DNA of 33,351 nucleotides from JALRAP01 sp046302815 (GCA_046302815.1 JBKCHO010000148.1:1-33351), one strand, 5' to 3'. Positions 9,401 through 18,615 are shown, numbered from the stretch's first letter. Notes: a model not told the origin generated them from the sequence alone. Translations and numbers: made by a program.

Positions 9401-10114
9401 GATATGGCAGAAAATGGACAAGCCGCCGTAGAGTTGGCGTCGCTTCGCAACTACGATATCATTTTCATGGATGTGCAAATGCCCATCATGGATGGTATAG
9501 ATGCCACCAAAGCCATCGTATCCGCCATCAAACCCGGTGAACACAAGCCTGTAATTGTTGCTATGACCGCCTATGCCATGGATAGCGATCGCCAAAAATG
9601 CGAAGATGCCGGCATGACCGACTATTTATCGAAACCGGTAACTATTGACGACATCAGAAGGCTGCTCATCAAACATGGTGAACAAATTGTAAAAGCGAGG
9701 TCGATTACGACTCATTCTGCAACAACAACAAGTGAGACAGCTAACTCCACAGGATTTGAATCGGTGGAATTGATAGACATGGCTGCGATTGACCGACTGA
9801 AGCAGCTTAGCGATCCGCAAAATCAATTCCTGGTAAAGCTGATCATGTTATTCATAGAGCAATCGGAGACTTCCATTGAGGAGATAAAAGGTCATTTCGA
9901 AGCGGGCAATGCCACCCTTACAGCAAAGGCAGCTCACAAACTGAAAGGATCAGCTTTGAATGTTGGCGCCAACAGACTTTCAAAAACCTGTGCAGCCATT
10001 GAGCGAAGCGCTATTAACAATGACTTGGTTTCTGTAGCACCATGGGTTGCATCGCTTGAGTCTTGTCAAGAGGCCTCCAGGATAGCGCTGAGCGAGATTG
10101 CCAACATCAAATGA
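6491..10114 (+). CDS. Hybrid sensor histidine kinase / response regulator with HPt domain
   Basis: Membrane-bound phosphorelay protein of 1207 aa. About six hydrophobic segments occupy residues 25-172. PAS-like sensor regions follow at about 305-405, 425-530 and 540-655. A short coiled coil then leads into HisKA with phospho-acceptor His687 (MSHEIRTP). The HATPase_c domain has an N box (VNLVGNAVKF), G1 (DTGIGM) and G2 (GGSGLGLSI). The receiver domain (about 945-1060) has phospho-acceptor Asp994 (FMDVQMPIMDG) and SKP at 1047-1049. The C-terminal HPt domain has His1149 (AAHKLKGSA). All catalytic residues are present, so an intramolecular His-Asp-His relay is expected. The start is TTG: a stop lies upstream in frame and the next ATG would be at residue 28, inside the first membrane segment. 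No output domain or partner regulator lies nearby, so its target is unknown. Its end overlaps murB by 8 bp on the other strand. Confidence 0.93.
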   Translation: MKPGIDINAALEKAKSEGLLHSRSLLVMAAMSYLWLAGYVFIKGEPGNQMLMVGALLTGLVALVTAGLTMVSRTLREHHAHTASVFFVLHSLFPVFFMWEMTDRNPGVIFIILFALVAIFQLSALRFIILHNILLFLSLIFIHFTGKSSSLEIPPMLFFGSLILSTGAAGVLQYYRLGKQRKEEEQRLIATGLISTTDDAWMLLSMPGCVIRYAGRLAVKQFKLNQSTNGVSGLLDLLEGVNEADIRQLASTQAKTSKTITCRKTTGETFRSVIECMDLGTEYQFVFCRFSNETMADTMEGKTLQTAMRYRYYLNLTDEGIILCDVDGRIGLINRVAQDLLALDTNENHTARYLREITPSVVWIKVSDYMVTGFAFEKSYVIEDPLFGAIQMRLERIHDLFDGSEQIFIRLNRHTQERNSETTAITEHADGAHVAVVSTDLQGAVLRANESFCKLTGYSASELYEMGLLRIVHPSDCDLFEKHITSDNQETELRIISKNGKTRHVRITTRPLADDPTKGVSITVVDVSGYVNSNDSLAQAVSNVQAVVENSDDPIFSMDFNYRFTVMNSACEKEFGKRTGHTPVTGDDLRWYLNEQQAQIWGDMMTQALLGNKVRFEENFTYNMGEEHHFEISLNPIHTDEKTISGISIHMRNITERIRYERQIMDAKEAAEKATKEKSEFLSTMSHEIRTPLNGLLGMTELLMTTPLSGKQKEFADSIRLSGEALLSVINDILDHSRIESGKMEFEEKPFELRSCILDTFNIVALKAKEQGNKLSYKIDEFLPSYFNGDKARIRQILVNLVGNAVKFTKDGQIGVKVTGHKTEQGDWELQFDVSDTGIGMTEEQTKKVFESFTQADPSTYAKYGGSGLGLSISSRLAARMRGRVWVESELGKGSIFSFTIRLKPLLEGEYTDDHAPVQTKAATPAKENRASGMVENLAADYPMRVLIAEDNTVNQTLARIIFQRLGYEPDMAENGQAAVELASLRNYDIIFMDVQMPIMDGIDATKAIVSAIKPGEHKPVIVAMTAYAMDSDRQKCEDAGMTDYLSKPVTIDDIRRLLIKHGEQIVKARSITTHSATTTSETANSTGFESVELIDMAAIDRLKQLSDPQNQFLVKLIMLFIEQSETSIEEIKGHFEAGNATLTAKAAHKLKGSALNVGANRLSKTCAAIERSAINNDLVSVAPWVASLESCQEASRIALSEIANIK

Positions 10115-11129
10115 TATTGACCTCGGGCTCTATTTCTACCCCGAACTTTTCGCGAACACTCGCTCTGATATCTTCCGAAAGGCGCACCACCTCCACTCCT
10201 GTTGCACCACCATAATTGACCAGAACTAGTGCCTGGTCTTTGTGCGAACCGGTTTTGCCAACCACCTTGCCTTTCCATCCGCATTGTTCGATAAGCCATC
10301 CTGCAGCCAGTTTGAAAGTTTGTGATCCAAAAGGATATGAAACCATATTGGGAAACTCCTTTTTGAGCGTATCATGTGTTGCTGAGGAGACCTCGGGATT
10401 TTTAAAAAAGCTTCCCGCATTGCCAATCATAGCTGGATCGGGCAACTTACTTCTGCGGATATTGCAAACCGCATCGCTCACATTTCTGATGTCAGGATTG
10501 GTAATACCCATTTTCTGAAGCTCCTGTGTAATGGCTCCATAAGATACATTCAATTGGTGCTTGCGCGAAAGTCTGAGTGTAACTGAGGTGATTACTGCAG
10601 TCCCTTTCATCTCGCGTTTGAATATGCTGTCGCGATAGCCAAAAGAGCACGAACGGGCATCGAATATGCGAGAGGTTCCATCTGCAATCATCCTGCTTTC
10701 CAACGAATGAAACACATCCTTCAACTCCACACCATAAGCCCCGATGTTTTGAATGGGCGCGGCACCGGTGGTTCCAGGTATCAATGACAGGTTTTCGATA
10801 CCGCCTAAGCCTTGGTCGATACACCACATCACCAATTGATGCCACACGACACCAGCTCCTGCCTTCACCAATACCTCGTCGCCTTGGTCTTCCACAATTT
10901 CAATCCCACCTATCTCATCCTTCAACACCACACCATCATAGTCGCGGGTGAAAAGCATATTGCTGCCGCCTCCAAGAATCAAAGGTTTGGCATGTATTTG
11001 TTGACAAAACTCCAGCAATCCCACCAAGGTATCGACATCAGTGAAAGGGGCAAAGAGGGATGCTCTCACATCCATACCGAATGTATTTAGATTTTTGAGC
11101 GGGTAGTCCTTAAGGAATGGAGCTGCCAT
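10107..11129 (-). CDS. murB: UDP-N-acetylenolpyruvoylglucosamine reductase
   Basis: Reduces UDP-GlcNAc-enolpyruvate to UDP-MurNAc with NADPH and FAD, the second committed step of peptidoglycan precursor synthesis, in the cytoplasm. At 340 aa it is the length of the type I (E. coli-like) enzyme. FAD-binding blocks are ILGGGSNMLF (51-60) and LIPGTTGAAPIQNIGAYG (116-133). Catalytic candidates by family position are Arg166 (FGYRDS), Ser240 (NAGSFFKNP) and Glu336 (EPEVNII). It lies 76 bp downstream of nuoN on the same strand, so read-through from the nuo operon is possible. A TACCTTTG element (11135-11142) lies so close to the ATG that a transcript from it would be nearly leaderless. A 6-bp inverted repeat (GGAGTA/TACTCC, 11145-11165) lies in the gap but has no T-run. 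Confidence 0.95.
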   Translation of the reverse strand: MAAPFLKDYPLKNLNTFGMDVRASLFAPFTDVDTLVGLLEFCQQIHAKPLILGGGSNMLFTRDYDGVVLKDEIGGIEIVEDQGDEVLVKAGAGVVWHQLVMWCIDQGLGGIENLSLIPGTTGAAPIQNIGAYGVELKDVFHSLESRMIADGTSRIFDARSCSFGYRDSIFKREMKGTAVITSVTLRLSRKHQLNVSYGAITQELQKMGITNPDIRNVSDAVCNIRRSKLPDPAMIGNAGSFFKNPEVSSATHDTLKKEFPNMVSYPFGSQTFKLAAGWLIEQCGWKGKVVGKTGSHKDQALVLVNYGGATGVEVVRLSEDIRASVREKFGVEIEPEVNII

Positions 11130-11205
11130 ACTAACAAAGGTAATGGAGTACCTGAAGGATACTCCAAGGAAAAGTCATTGATATCAACAACGGAAGGTTG
11201 ATTGG

Positions 11206-12579
11206 CTATAAAAGTGCCGTGAGCAGGGAAGGCGCCAATCCTAATGTGATGACTAGCACCAGTACCAAACCAAGAACAAGCGATTGTCCGGGGCTAAACT
11301 CATGCTGAACAGCTTCATGACCTGCGGGTTGAAACATGGCCACGATAACTTTCAGGTAGTAGAATACACTGATAGTAGAACTCACGACAGCAACTACCGC
11401 CAACCATCCGTACCCTGCTTGAAGGGTTCCTGCAAAAATGGAGTACTTACCGAAAAACCCTGCCAGAGGAGGAATGCCGGCAATTGAAAACATCAAAACG
11501 GTGATGACTAATGCAGGAAAGCGATTCACCTTGGAAAATCCGTGAAGCGAACTGATTTGTTCATTGCCTTTGTTGGTCATATTGGCCACCAGCGTAAAGA
11601 TTCCGATGGAGGCTATGGAATAAGCAGCTGCATACATCGCTAAAGCGGAGTCGGAATATTCGTTCATGGCAACTACAGCCATCAACATGTATCCTGCATT
11701 GGATACACCCGACCAGGCAAGCAACCGTTTGAATGAGGTTTGACGCAGCGCCATGATGCTACCTGCAAGCATACTCAGTGCGGCGAATACCGCCAAAACA
11801 GGCGACCACCAAGAGGCTACATCGGAGAAGCAGACACTGAATAAACGAAGGAAGGCGGCGAAAGCAGCTGTTTTCACCACGGTAGACATGAATGCGGTGA
11901 ACGGTGTTGGAGCACCCTCATATACATCAGGAGCCCAGAAGTGGAACGGAGCAGCAGCCACCTTAAAGGCCAACCCTACCATGATCATCAAAATACCACC
12001 ATAGAAGATCGGCGTTAATGTACCCTGCTTTTCGGCAACAACTCCTGCGATTGCTTGCAAGCTGAAATGACCGGTGAATCCATAGACCAAAGCGATACCG
12101 AACAGCAGAAATCCGGATGCGAAGGCTCCCATCAGGAAATACTTGAAGCCGGCCTCATTGGAGCGTGGCTCCGACTTGTTTGATGCAGCCAACACATACA
12201 TCGATATAGATAGGATCTCCACTCCGAGGAATAACATAATCAAGTTAGAGAAGCCAGCCATTACCAAGGCACCGCCGAGAGCAAAGGCAATGATGGCGGT
12301 GAAATCCGCTTGACGCGGATTGCCAATAAGGAACCCTTCATTCATCATGAACCAAAGCAATGTGGTGAACACCATGATGCCGGAAAAGACAACGGCAAAG
12401 TTGTCCATATACAGCATGTCGTTGAAGTAACGCACATCGCCGGACCACTCCATCCCCGTAAGGCCAAGAGCCACCAACAGCACCAGTAGCGTGAGCGGGT
12501 ATAAGAGTTTGCGGAAATTCAGAATCTCCGAAAGCATGGCCAGTACTCCGACCGCAGTGATGGCTATAAGGATATTCAT
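11206..12579 (-). CDS. nuoN: NADH-quinone oxidoreductase subunit N
   Basis: Antiporter-like proton-pumping subunit of the complex I membrane arm. The 457 aa protein is hydrophobic throughout (about 14 helices). It contains the Proton_antipo_M core with the conserved EILSISMYVL, AAPFHFWAPDVYEGAPTP and SIAGIPPLAGFFGK blocks, the last holding the conserved loop proline pair. It is the last gene of the nuo operon, 18 bp after nuoM. No terminator is evident between it and murB. Confidence 0.95.
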   Translation of the reverse strand: MNILIAITAVGVLAMLSEILNFRKLLYPLTLLVLLVALGLTGMEWSGDVRYFNDMLYMDNFAVVFSGIMVFTTLLWFMMNEGFLIGNPRQADFTAIIAFALGGALVMAGFSNLIMLFLGVEILSISMYVLAASNKSEPRSNEAGFKYFLMGAFASGFLLFGIALVYGFTGHFSLQAIAGVVAEKQGTLTPIFYGGILMIMVGLAFKVAAAPFHFWAPDVYEGAPTPFTAFMSTVVKTAAFAAFLRLFSVCFSDVASWWSPVLAVFAALSMLAGSIMALRQTSFKRLLAWSGVSNAGYMLMAVVAMNEYSDSALAMYAAAYSIASIGIFTLVANMTNKGNEQISSLHGFSKVNRFPALVITVLMFSIAGIPPLAGFFGKYSIFAGTLQAGYGWLAVVAVVSSTISVFYYLKVIVAMFQPAGHEAVQHEFSPGQSLVLGLVLVLVITLGLAPSLLTALL

Positions 12580-12597
12580 GTGAGGATTCCGGTTGGG

Positions 12598-14046
12598 TTA
12601 TAAGGATTTGGATGTGATGGCTTCCAACGATGGCGCCGCCAGATCCATCAACGGTTTTGGAAATACACCACCTATGATGATCAATGCGCCAACGATAACA
12701 AGCAATATGAATTCTGATTGTGTGAGCGGAGTGAAAGTCTGAGACAATACACTAGCTTCACCCAACATGGTTTTGCGATATGCATTAAGCATGTATACAG
12801 CTCCAAGGATCACAGACAATCCAGCCACAGCCGCCGTCCAAGCACCATAGTTGTAAATTCCGGAGAGCATCAGAAACTCTCCAACAAAGCCGTTGGTGAG
12901 CGGTAATGCCACATTCCCCAGCATTACAAGCATAAAACCAATTGCGAATGGTCTGGATATATGAGCCAATCCACCCATTTCGTTCATACCTCGGTCTTGG
13001 AAACGACGCTGCAGAATTTCTGCAACAAAGAACAATCCGATGGCATTCACGCCGTGGCTGATCATTTGATAGGCGGCACCTTGCACAGCCATGGTATCTG
13101 CGGTAAGCACAGCGGCAGCTATTAATCCTACATGCGACATGGAAGAGTACGCAGCCATTCGCTTTAAATCGGTTTGAGCCATGGCCATAACGGCTGCATA
13201 TACAACTCCGATTACAGCTAAACCAACAGCTAGCCACGACCACGAATCAACGGCTTGCGGAACAATGGGCAACACCCAGCGAATAAGACCAAACAAACCC
13301 ATCTTCAACATGATTCCCGAGAGCAACATGGTGCCTGCCGACGGGGCGGACACATAGGTGTCGGGCTGCCAGGTGTGAAATGGAAATATTGGGATCTTGA
13401 TGGCAAATGCAATGAAGAACGCCCAAAACACCCACGACTGCTGTGAATCGGTAAGTGTTAAGGATTGAAGCGAAGTGATGTCGAACGAGTGGGCATCGGG
13501 TGTTTGCAGCCATAGCCAGATGAAACCCAACAACATCAATAAACTGCCAGAGAGGGTATAGATGAAAAACTTAAGTGTGATTTTGATTCGATCTTTTCCA
13601 CCCCATAACAAGCAAATGAACCAGATGGGGATGAGCGCCAATTCCCAGAACACATAAAAGAGAAATCCATCCAATGAAGTAAATACTCCATAAAGAGCGG
13701 CCTGCATGAGGAACACCAGCGAATGAAAGTTGCGGAAATCGGTTATGTCGCGTCCGGCTGTGCTGTAAATGATCAAAGGAACCAGCAACGCGGTGAGGAA
13801 TACCATGAGCATTCCAATACCATCAACACCCACATAAAAGGATATACCCAACTCCTTCACCCAAAACTGATCGAATACGAATTGGTATCCGGCAGCGGGA
13901 TCCAAGGAAGTCATCTTGATTACGACATCGACTAAGGAGGCAACAGAAACCAGCAAACCGGTAAGCATGGCCTTGCGGCTGTCGGGCATGAGCCTCACCA
14001 GCAACATGCCTACGAGCGGAACAATGAACAGTGAAAGGATCTGCAT
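12598..14046 (-). CDS. nuoM: NADH-quinone oxidoreductase subunit M
   Basis: Proton-pumping antiporter-like subunit of complex I (482 aa, about 14 membrane helices). Diagnostic segments are YVFWELALIPIWFICLLWG, which carries the conserved helix 5 glutamate, and FPFHTWQPDTYVSAPSAGT with its helix 7 neighbourhood, followed by AYSSMSHVGLI. It starts 6 bp after the nuoL stop, indicating tight operon organisation. Confidence 0.96.
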   Translation of the reverse strand: MQILSLFIVPLVGMLLVRLMPDSRKAMLTGLLVSVASLVDVVIKMTSLDPAAGYQFVFDQFWVKELGISFYVGVDGIGMLMVFLTALLVPLIIYSTAGRDITDFRNFHSLVFLMQAALYGVFTSLDGFLFYVFWELALIPIWFICLLWGGKDRIKITLKFFIYTLSGSLLMLLGFIWLWLQTPDAHSFDITSLQSLTLTDSQQSWVFWAFFIAFAIKIPIFPFHTWQPDTYVSAPSAGTMLLSGIMLKMGLFGLIRWVLPIVPQAVDSWSWLAVGLAVIGVVYAAVMAMAQTDLKRMAAYSSMSHVGLIAAAVLTADTMAVQGAAYQMISHGVNAIGLFFVAEILQRRFQDRGMNEMGGLAHISRPFAIGFMLVMLGNVALPLTNGFVGEFLMLSGIYNYGAWTAAVAGLSVILGAVYMLNAYRKTMLGEASVLSQTFTPLTQSEFILLVIVGALIIIGGVFPKPLMDLAAPSLEAITSKSL

Positions 14047-14052
14047 GGCCGG

Positions 14053-15951
14053 TTAGATGAACATTTTTAAGAAGAAGATAACCATGAAAGAGACTACCAT
14101 GGCGATCATGTAAAATCCAATGGCGCCCGACTGTAAGTGACGCAGCAATCCGGCAAGGTTGTTGGCTAGTGTGCCCATGCCATTGACAATTCCATCGATG
14201 AAGCCGTTTTCAATCCATTTGTATCCGATATTGGAAACCGTGCGCAATGGACGGACAATAATGGCATCGTAAAACTCATCCACAAAAAACTTGTTGTGCA
14301 AAACCCATTGTAAGCGATTGAGCTGCTCGGGAGCAACGGGCACATGCTTTTCGGTTGCGTAGCGACGGTACGAATACCAGATTACAACGGCGAGGATGGC
14401 CAACGAAGAAGCAATCAACACATATTCGAAGGTGTGTGACACATGAAGGTCCTTGTATGCACTCGCCATGGTTGTGATGGGCGACAAGAACCCCGACAAC
14501 AAATGAGGTGCGTGGAAAATGGTTGGAAGTCCTATGAATCCGCCAACGGTACTAAGCACAGCCAACACGATCAATGGTGTGGTCATCGATGCGGGCGACT
14601 CGTGCAGGTGTTCCTGCTGATGCTTGGTACCACGGAAATCGCCGTGGAAGGTGAGGAAGTACAAACGGAACATATAAATAGCCGTCAGCAAAGCGTTGAT
14701 GCACACCAGAGCGAATATCCAGTTGTTGGTCGCAAACGCAGAAGCAAGAATCTCGTCCTTGGAGAAGAATCCGGCGAACGGAGGAATGCCCGCAATGGCC
14801 AATGTTCCAATCAGGAAAGTCAGATGCGTGATAGGAAGCGCTTTTTTCAAACCTCCCATTTTGCGAATATCTTGTTCGCCACCCATGGCGTGAATGACGC
14901 TGCCCGCACATAGGAACAACAAGGCTTTGAAGAACGCATGTGTGACAACATGGAAGAGTGCGGTGGAATACGCTCCAAGTCCCAATGCCACAAACATCAA
15001 ACCGAGCTGGCTGACGGTGGAATAGGCCAAAACCTTTTTGATGTCGGTTTGCTTGAGCCCGATGAATGCGGCAGTGAGCGCGGTAAGAACACCAACAACA
15101 ACAATGAGCTCGGATGCAAACGGCGCCAACACATAAATCACATTCGATCGAACCACCATGTAAATACCTGCAGTTACCATCGTAGCGGCGTGAATCAGGG
15201 CCGAAACTGGAGTAGGACCCGCCATGGCGTCGGGGAGCCAAGTGTATAATGGAATCTGTGCACTCTTGCCGGTGGCTCCAACAAACAACAACAATGCTAT
15301 GGCTGTCAATACAGGAGCACCCATCGACATGGAAGATGCGCCTTCAATTACTTTATCGTAACTCAACGAACCGAAAGTCTGCACCAACAGGAACATCCCC
15401 AACAGGAATCCTAGGTCACCGATACGGTTCATGATAAATGCTTTCGATTCAGCCGCATTGTAATTCGCATTCTTGAACCAGAATCCGATCAACAAGTAGG
15501 AGCAAAGTCCTACACCCTCCCACCCTACGAACATCATGAGATAACCTGAGCCAAGCACCAGCAACAACATGAAGAACACAAACAGGTTAAGGTATGCGAA
15601 GTAACGGGCATAGTCGGGCTCATCGTGCATGTAACCCGTGGAGTAGACATGGATCAGGAATCCAACTCCGGTAATCACCAACAGCATGATGATGGAGAGT
15701 CGATCCACCATAAATCCGAAGTCCACTTCGAAGCTTCCAACCGCCATCCAGGTAAAGAGCTTCTGGTAGATGACCAGATTGGGATCTGACAAGAGTTGGG
15801 TGAATAGGATGATGGAAAGGATGAAGCTTCCAAGCACAGACACCGAAGCAACCATTCCCGACAATCCGCGGGAAACGGCCTTGTTTCCGATTCCGTTAAT
15901 CAGGAACCCGATCAAGGGCAGTGCTGGTATGAGCCAAATGAGTTGTTCCAA
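14053..15951 (-). CDS. nuoL: NADH-quinone oxidoreductase subunit L
   Basis: Largest antiporter-like proton-pumping subunit of complex I (632 aa). The N-terminal half has GWEGVGLCSYLLIGFW, KSAQIPLYTWLPDAMAGPTP and HAATMVTAGIYMV, all hallmark blocks. The C-terminal part contains the region that forms the long lateral helix and final membrane segment (last 40 residues hydrophobic). The start is TTG (MEQLIWLIPALP), 5 bp after the nuoK stop; no ATG fits the family N-terminus. Confidence 0.96.
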   Translation of the reverse strand: MEQLIWLIPALPLIGFLINGIGNKAVSRGLSGMVASVSVLGSFILSIILFTQLLSDPNLVIYQKLFTWMAVGSFEVDFGFMVDRLSIIMLLVITGVGFLIHVYSTGYMHDEPDYARYFAYLNLFVFFMLLLVLGSGYLMMFVGWEGVGLCSYLLIGFWFKNANYNAAESKAFIMNRIGDLGFLLGMFLLVQTFGSLSYDKVIEGASSMSMGAPVLTAIALLLFVGATGKSAQIPLYTWLPDAMAGPTPVSALIHAATMVTAGIYMVVRSNVIYVLAPFASELIVVVGVLTALTAAFIGLKQTDIKKVLAYSTVSQLGLMFVALGLGAYSTALFHVVTHAFFKALLFLCAGSVIHAMGGEQDIRKMGGLKKALPITHLTFLIGTLAIAGIPPFAGFFSKDEILASAFATNNWIFALVCINALLTAIYMFRLYFLTFHGDFRGTKHQQEHLHESPASMTTPLIVLAVLSTVGGFIGLPTIFHAPHLLSGFLSPITTMASAYKDLHVSHTFEYVLIASSLAILAVVIWYSYRRYATEKHVPVAPEQLNRLQWVLHNKFFVDEFYDAIIVRPLRTVSNIGYKWIENGFIDGIVNGMGTLANNLAGLLRHLQSGAIGFYMIAMVVSFMVIFFLKMFI

Positions 15952-15956
15952 GTTGC

Positions 15957-16280
15957 TTATCCTTTCAGTTTATCGAGGAAATTGATATCCGTATTTCCTG
16001 TATTGCGATAGATCATAACCAATATGGCGAGTCCGACTGCCACTTCAGCAGCAGCCACAGCCATGATGAAGAACACCATCACTTGTCCGCCAGGATCGGA
16101 ATGCATGGTGGAGAATGCCACGAGCAGCAGATTCACGGCATTCAGCATAAGCTCGATGCACATGAACACGATGATGGCGTTGCGACGGAATAAAACTCCC
16201 ATCACGCCTACACTGAACATGAAGGCAGCCAGCAGCACATAGTTGTTGATGTGGATGGTATCCAAGATCGATCCCGTCAT
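15957..16280 (-). CDS. nuoK: NADH-quinone oxidoreductase subunit K
   Basis: Small membrane subunit of complex I (107 aa, three helices) that links the antiporter subunits to the quinone module. The conserved MCIELMLNAVNLLLVAF carries the membrane glutamate used in proton transfer. The ATG overlaps the nuoJ stop by 4 bp (ATGA), which suggests translational coupling. Confidence 0.96.
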   Translation of the reverse strand: MTGSILDTIHINNYVLLAAFMFSVGVMGVLFRRNAIIVFMCIELMLNAVNLLLVAFSTMHSDPGGQVMVFFIMAVAAAEVAVGLAILVMIYRNTGNTDINFLDKLKG

Positions 16281-16783
16281 GACTGGGTTCCTCCCTCCTT
16301 TTTACCCAACATGGTTGCACCGATCATAGCGGTGAGGAACAAGAGGGCTGATATTTCAAACGGCAACAGATAATCGCGATACAAAACCATACCCAGCACC
16401 TGCACCATACCGATCTGGCTATCGAATGCCGGGTTGATGGCAAGTCCTTCGGCGCTCTTGAATACACTGGTGAGCACCAACATCAACAAACCACCGGAAA
16501 CCACGGCAGCGGTCTTGGCCAAGTTTGATTTCTGCGGCTCCGATTCCTTGTTCAAGTTCAGCATCATGATCACATACAGGAACAATACCATGATGGCACC
16601 CGAGTACACGATGATGTGCACCGCGGCGAGAAACTGGGCGTTGAGCAGGATGTAATGTGCTGCAATGGTGAAAAAGCAGAAGATCATGTACAGCACGCTG
16701 TAAACAGGCTTCCTGGAGAACACCACCATCATGGAACTGAAGGCGGTAAGGAAGGCAAGCGTGTAAAAAATATACTGTGACAT
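16277..16783 (-). CDS. nuoJ: NADH-quinone oxidoreductase subunit J
   Basis: Membrane subunit of complex I (168 aa, five predicted helices). The block VHIIVYSGAIMVLFLYVIMM is the typical third helix with its pi-bulge region. It lies 54 bp after nuoI and overlaps nuoK by 4 bp. Confidence 0.95.
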   Translation of the reverse strand: MSQYIFYTLAFLTAFSSMMVVFSRKPVYSVLYMIFCFFTIAAHYILLNAQFLAAVHIIVYSGAIMVLFLYVIMMLNLNKESEPQKSNLAKTAAVVSGGLLMLVLTSVFKSAEGLAINPAFDSQIGMVQVLGMVLYRDYLLPFEISALLFLTAMIGATMLGKKEGGTQS

Positions 16784-16837
16784 AATCTCTTTCGAAGCGG
16801 CGAATTTAAATATTCCTTTCTAGCTGGGAAACTACTT

Positions 16838-17377
16838 TCATTGGTGACGGTGGGCTTTCAACCTTCCGGAGATATCGACCCGTTTACCGGGATCGGTGGG
16901 CTCCACCAGTTGGTCCTTGCCATATATGAATCCATTTCTTTGGTAATCGGAGTTGACGATGCGGTCGGTGAGGAAGATGGCCTCCTTTGGACAGGCCTCT
17001 TCGCACAAACCACAAAAGATGCATCGAAGCATGTTGATCTCATACACCGAAGCGTATTTCTCTTCACGATATAGATGCTCCTCGCCTTTTTGGCGCTCTG
17101 CAGCCGTCATGGTGTTGGCTTCCGCAGGACAAGCGACTGCACATAGACCACAGGCGGTGCAGTTCTCACGACCTTGTTCATCCCGTTTAAGCACATGGTG
17201 TCCACGGTAAACAGGTGAGAATTCGCGTTGCACCTCGGGATAACTGATGGTGGCCTTCTTCTTGAAGAAGTGCTTAAAGGTAATCATCAACCCACCGATG
17301 ATCGCAGGGAGGTACAACCGCTCCACGAAGCTCATCTTTTTGTTGACTACAACCTTGGACCTATTGGTTAACTGCAT
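16838..17377 (-). CDS. nuoI: NADH-quinone oxidoreductase subunit I (two 4Fe-4S clusters)
   Basis: Ferredoxin-like electron-transfer subunit in the peripheral arm of complex I, carrying clusters N6a and N6b. Two classic motifs are present: CTACGLCAVACPAE and CIFCGLCEEACPKE. The start chosen is MQLTNRSK at 17377, giving 179 aa. Its ATG shares one base with the nuoH TAA stop (TAATG). The open frame extends upstream to 17416, but that extension lies inside nuoH and is unlike the family. Confidence 0.95.
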   Translation of the reverse strand: MQLTNRSKVVVNKKMSFVERLYLPAIIGGLMITFKHFFKKKATISYPEVQREFSPVYRGHHVLKRDEQGRENCTACGLCAVACPAEANTMTAAERQKGEEHLYREEKYASVYEINMLRCIFCGLCEEACPKEAIFLTDRIVNSDYQRNGFIYGKDQLVEPTDPGKRVDISGRLKAHRHQ

Positions 17378-18444
17378 TATGGATTCGATTGGGAGATGGA
17401 AACAGCGGTGTGCCACAAATCATGCTTCCACATGAGGTAAACGGCGGTGATGACGATGTTGGCCACAGCCAGCGGTATCAAAACCTTCCAACCCATGCGC
17501 ATGAGTTGGTCGTAGCGGAACCTGGGTATCGTCCAACGGATCCACATGAAGAAGAATATAAAGAAGAACACCTTTGCGAAGAAGAGTACTGTGCCGAGGA
17601 TGGCCAGCATGTTGTGCGATAGACCAAGCTCGGAAATGAACGGGAAGTTGTAGCCACCGAAGAACAGACAAACAATGATGGCGGAGGATATGAACATGTT
17701 GATGTACTCGGCAAACAAGTAGAAGCCGAGTTTCATACTGGAATACTCGGTGTGGTAACCGCCTACCAGTTCGGTTTCACACTCGGGCAGGTCGAAAGGT
17801 GTACGGTTGGTTTCCGCAAAAGCACAAATAAGAAACAGCAGGAAGCCCAAAGGCTGCACAAACACATTCCAATGTCCTCCCGGTTGCTGCTCAACGATCT
17901 CACGCACGCTGAGGGTTCCGGTGGTCATCACCAAGGCCACAATGGACATTCCCATCGCCAACTCGTAGCTGATCATTTGCGAGGAGGCACGAAGCGCACC
18001 CAACAACGAGAACTTGTTGTTGGAAGCCCAACCACCGATCATGATGCCGTAAACACCCACCGACACAACACCGAAGACATAGAGGATGCCGATGTTCACA
18101 TCGGTAATCTGCATCACATATTCCTTGCCATCGATGATCAGTGAGCTGCCCCAGGGAATCACCACACCGGTCATGCATGCGGTCATCATGGCCACAGAAG
18201 GTCCCAGTATGAACAACACCTTGTCGGCATTTGTGGGGATGATCTCCTCCTTCATGAACATCTTGATGCCGTCGGCCAATGGTTGCAACACACCAAAGGG
18301 TCCAGCACGGTTGGGACCCAATCGGTCTTGGAAAAATGCCGCCACCTTGCGCTCGGCATAAGTGGAGTACATAGCCACCAACAACGATACCGCGAACACC
18401 GCAATCACAAAAATGATTTTAAATATCAAATCGTTCAACTCCAT
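17377..18444 (-). CDS. nuoH: NADH-quinone oxidoreductase subunit H
   Basis: Membrane subunit that forms much of the quinone-binding site at the junction with the peripheral arm (355 aa, about eight helices). Hallmarks are AERKVAAFFQDRLGPNRAGP near the N-terminus, the AETNRTPFDLPECETELVGG loop in the middle and the RYDQLMRMGWK segment near the end. It begins 9 bp after the distal stop of the nuoG frame (18454), which supports 18454 as the true original end of nuoG. Confidence 0.96.
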   Translation of the reverse strand: MELNDLIFKIIFVIAVFAVSLLVAMYSTYAERKVAAFFQDRLGPNRAGPFGVLQPLADGIKMFMKEEIIPTNADKVLFILGPSVAMMTACMTGVVIPWGSSLIIDGKEYVMQITDVNIGILYVFGVVSVGVYGIMIGGWASNNKFSLLGALRASSQMISYELAMGMSIVALVMTTGTLSVREIVEQQPGGHWNVFVQPLGFLLFLICAFAETNRTPFDLPECETELVGGYHTEYSSMKLGFYLFAEYINMFISSAIIVCLFFGGYNFPFISELGLSHNMLAILGTVLFFAKVFFFIFFFMWIRWTIPRFRYDQLMRMGWKVLIPLAVANIVITAVYLMWKHDLWHTAVSISQSNP

Positions 18445-18453
18445 TGGGTACGG

Positions 18454-18615
18454 TTACTGCGTGTTTTGCTTTTCGCGATGCGCCTTCTCGGCGAGCTCCT
18501 TTTGCTTGGAGACATCGATCTTGAGTTGACGCAAGCTCATATAATGATTCTGTGAAATCACCGAATGCCTTTCAATGTTACGGGGGCCTTCGTTGGTCAA
18601 ATCGGAAGTATTCTT
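18454..18615 (-). pseudogene. nuoG: Out-of-reach C-terminal part of nuoG beyond two in-frame stops
   Basis: After the tandem TAA TAA (18616-18621, minus strand) the same reading frame continues for 53 codons to a TAA at 18454-18456. It reads KNTSDLTNEGPRNIERHSVI and onward, ending in a charged helix-like tail. This corresponds to the conserved end of short flavobacterial NuoG proteins (EGPR.I.RHSVIS.NHY pattern, from family knowledge). It has no start codon or leader of its own that looks used. Together with the upstream open frame it makes exactly 331 codons (993 bp, 18454-19446), the usual family length. Confidence 0.75.

Noticed and set aside
11145..11165. Inverted repeat between nuoN and murB considered as a terminator
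   Set aside because: The stem is only 6 bp with a 9-nt loop and there is no T-run on the transcribed strand.
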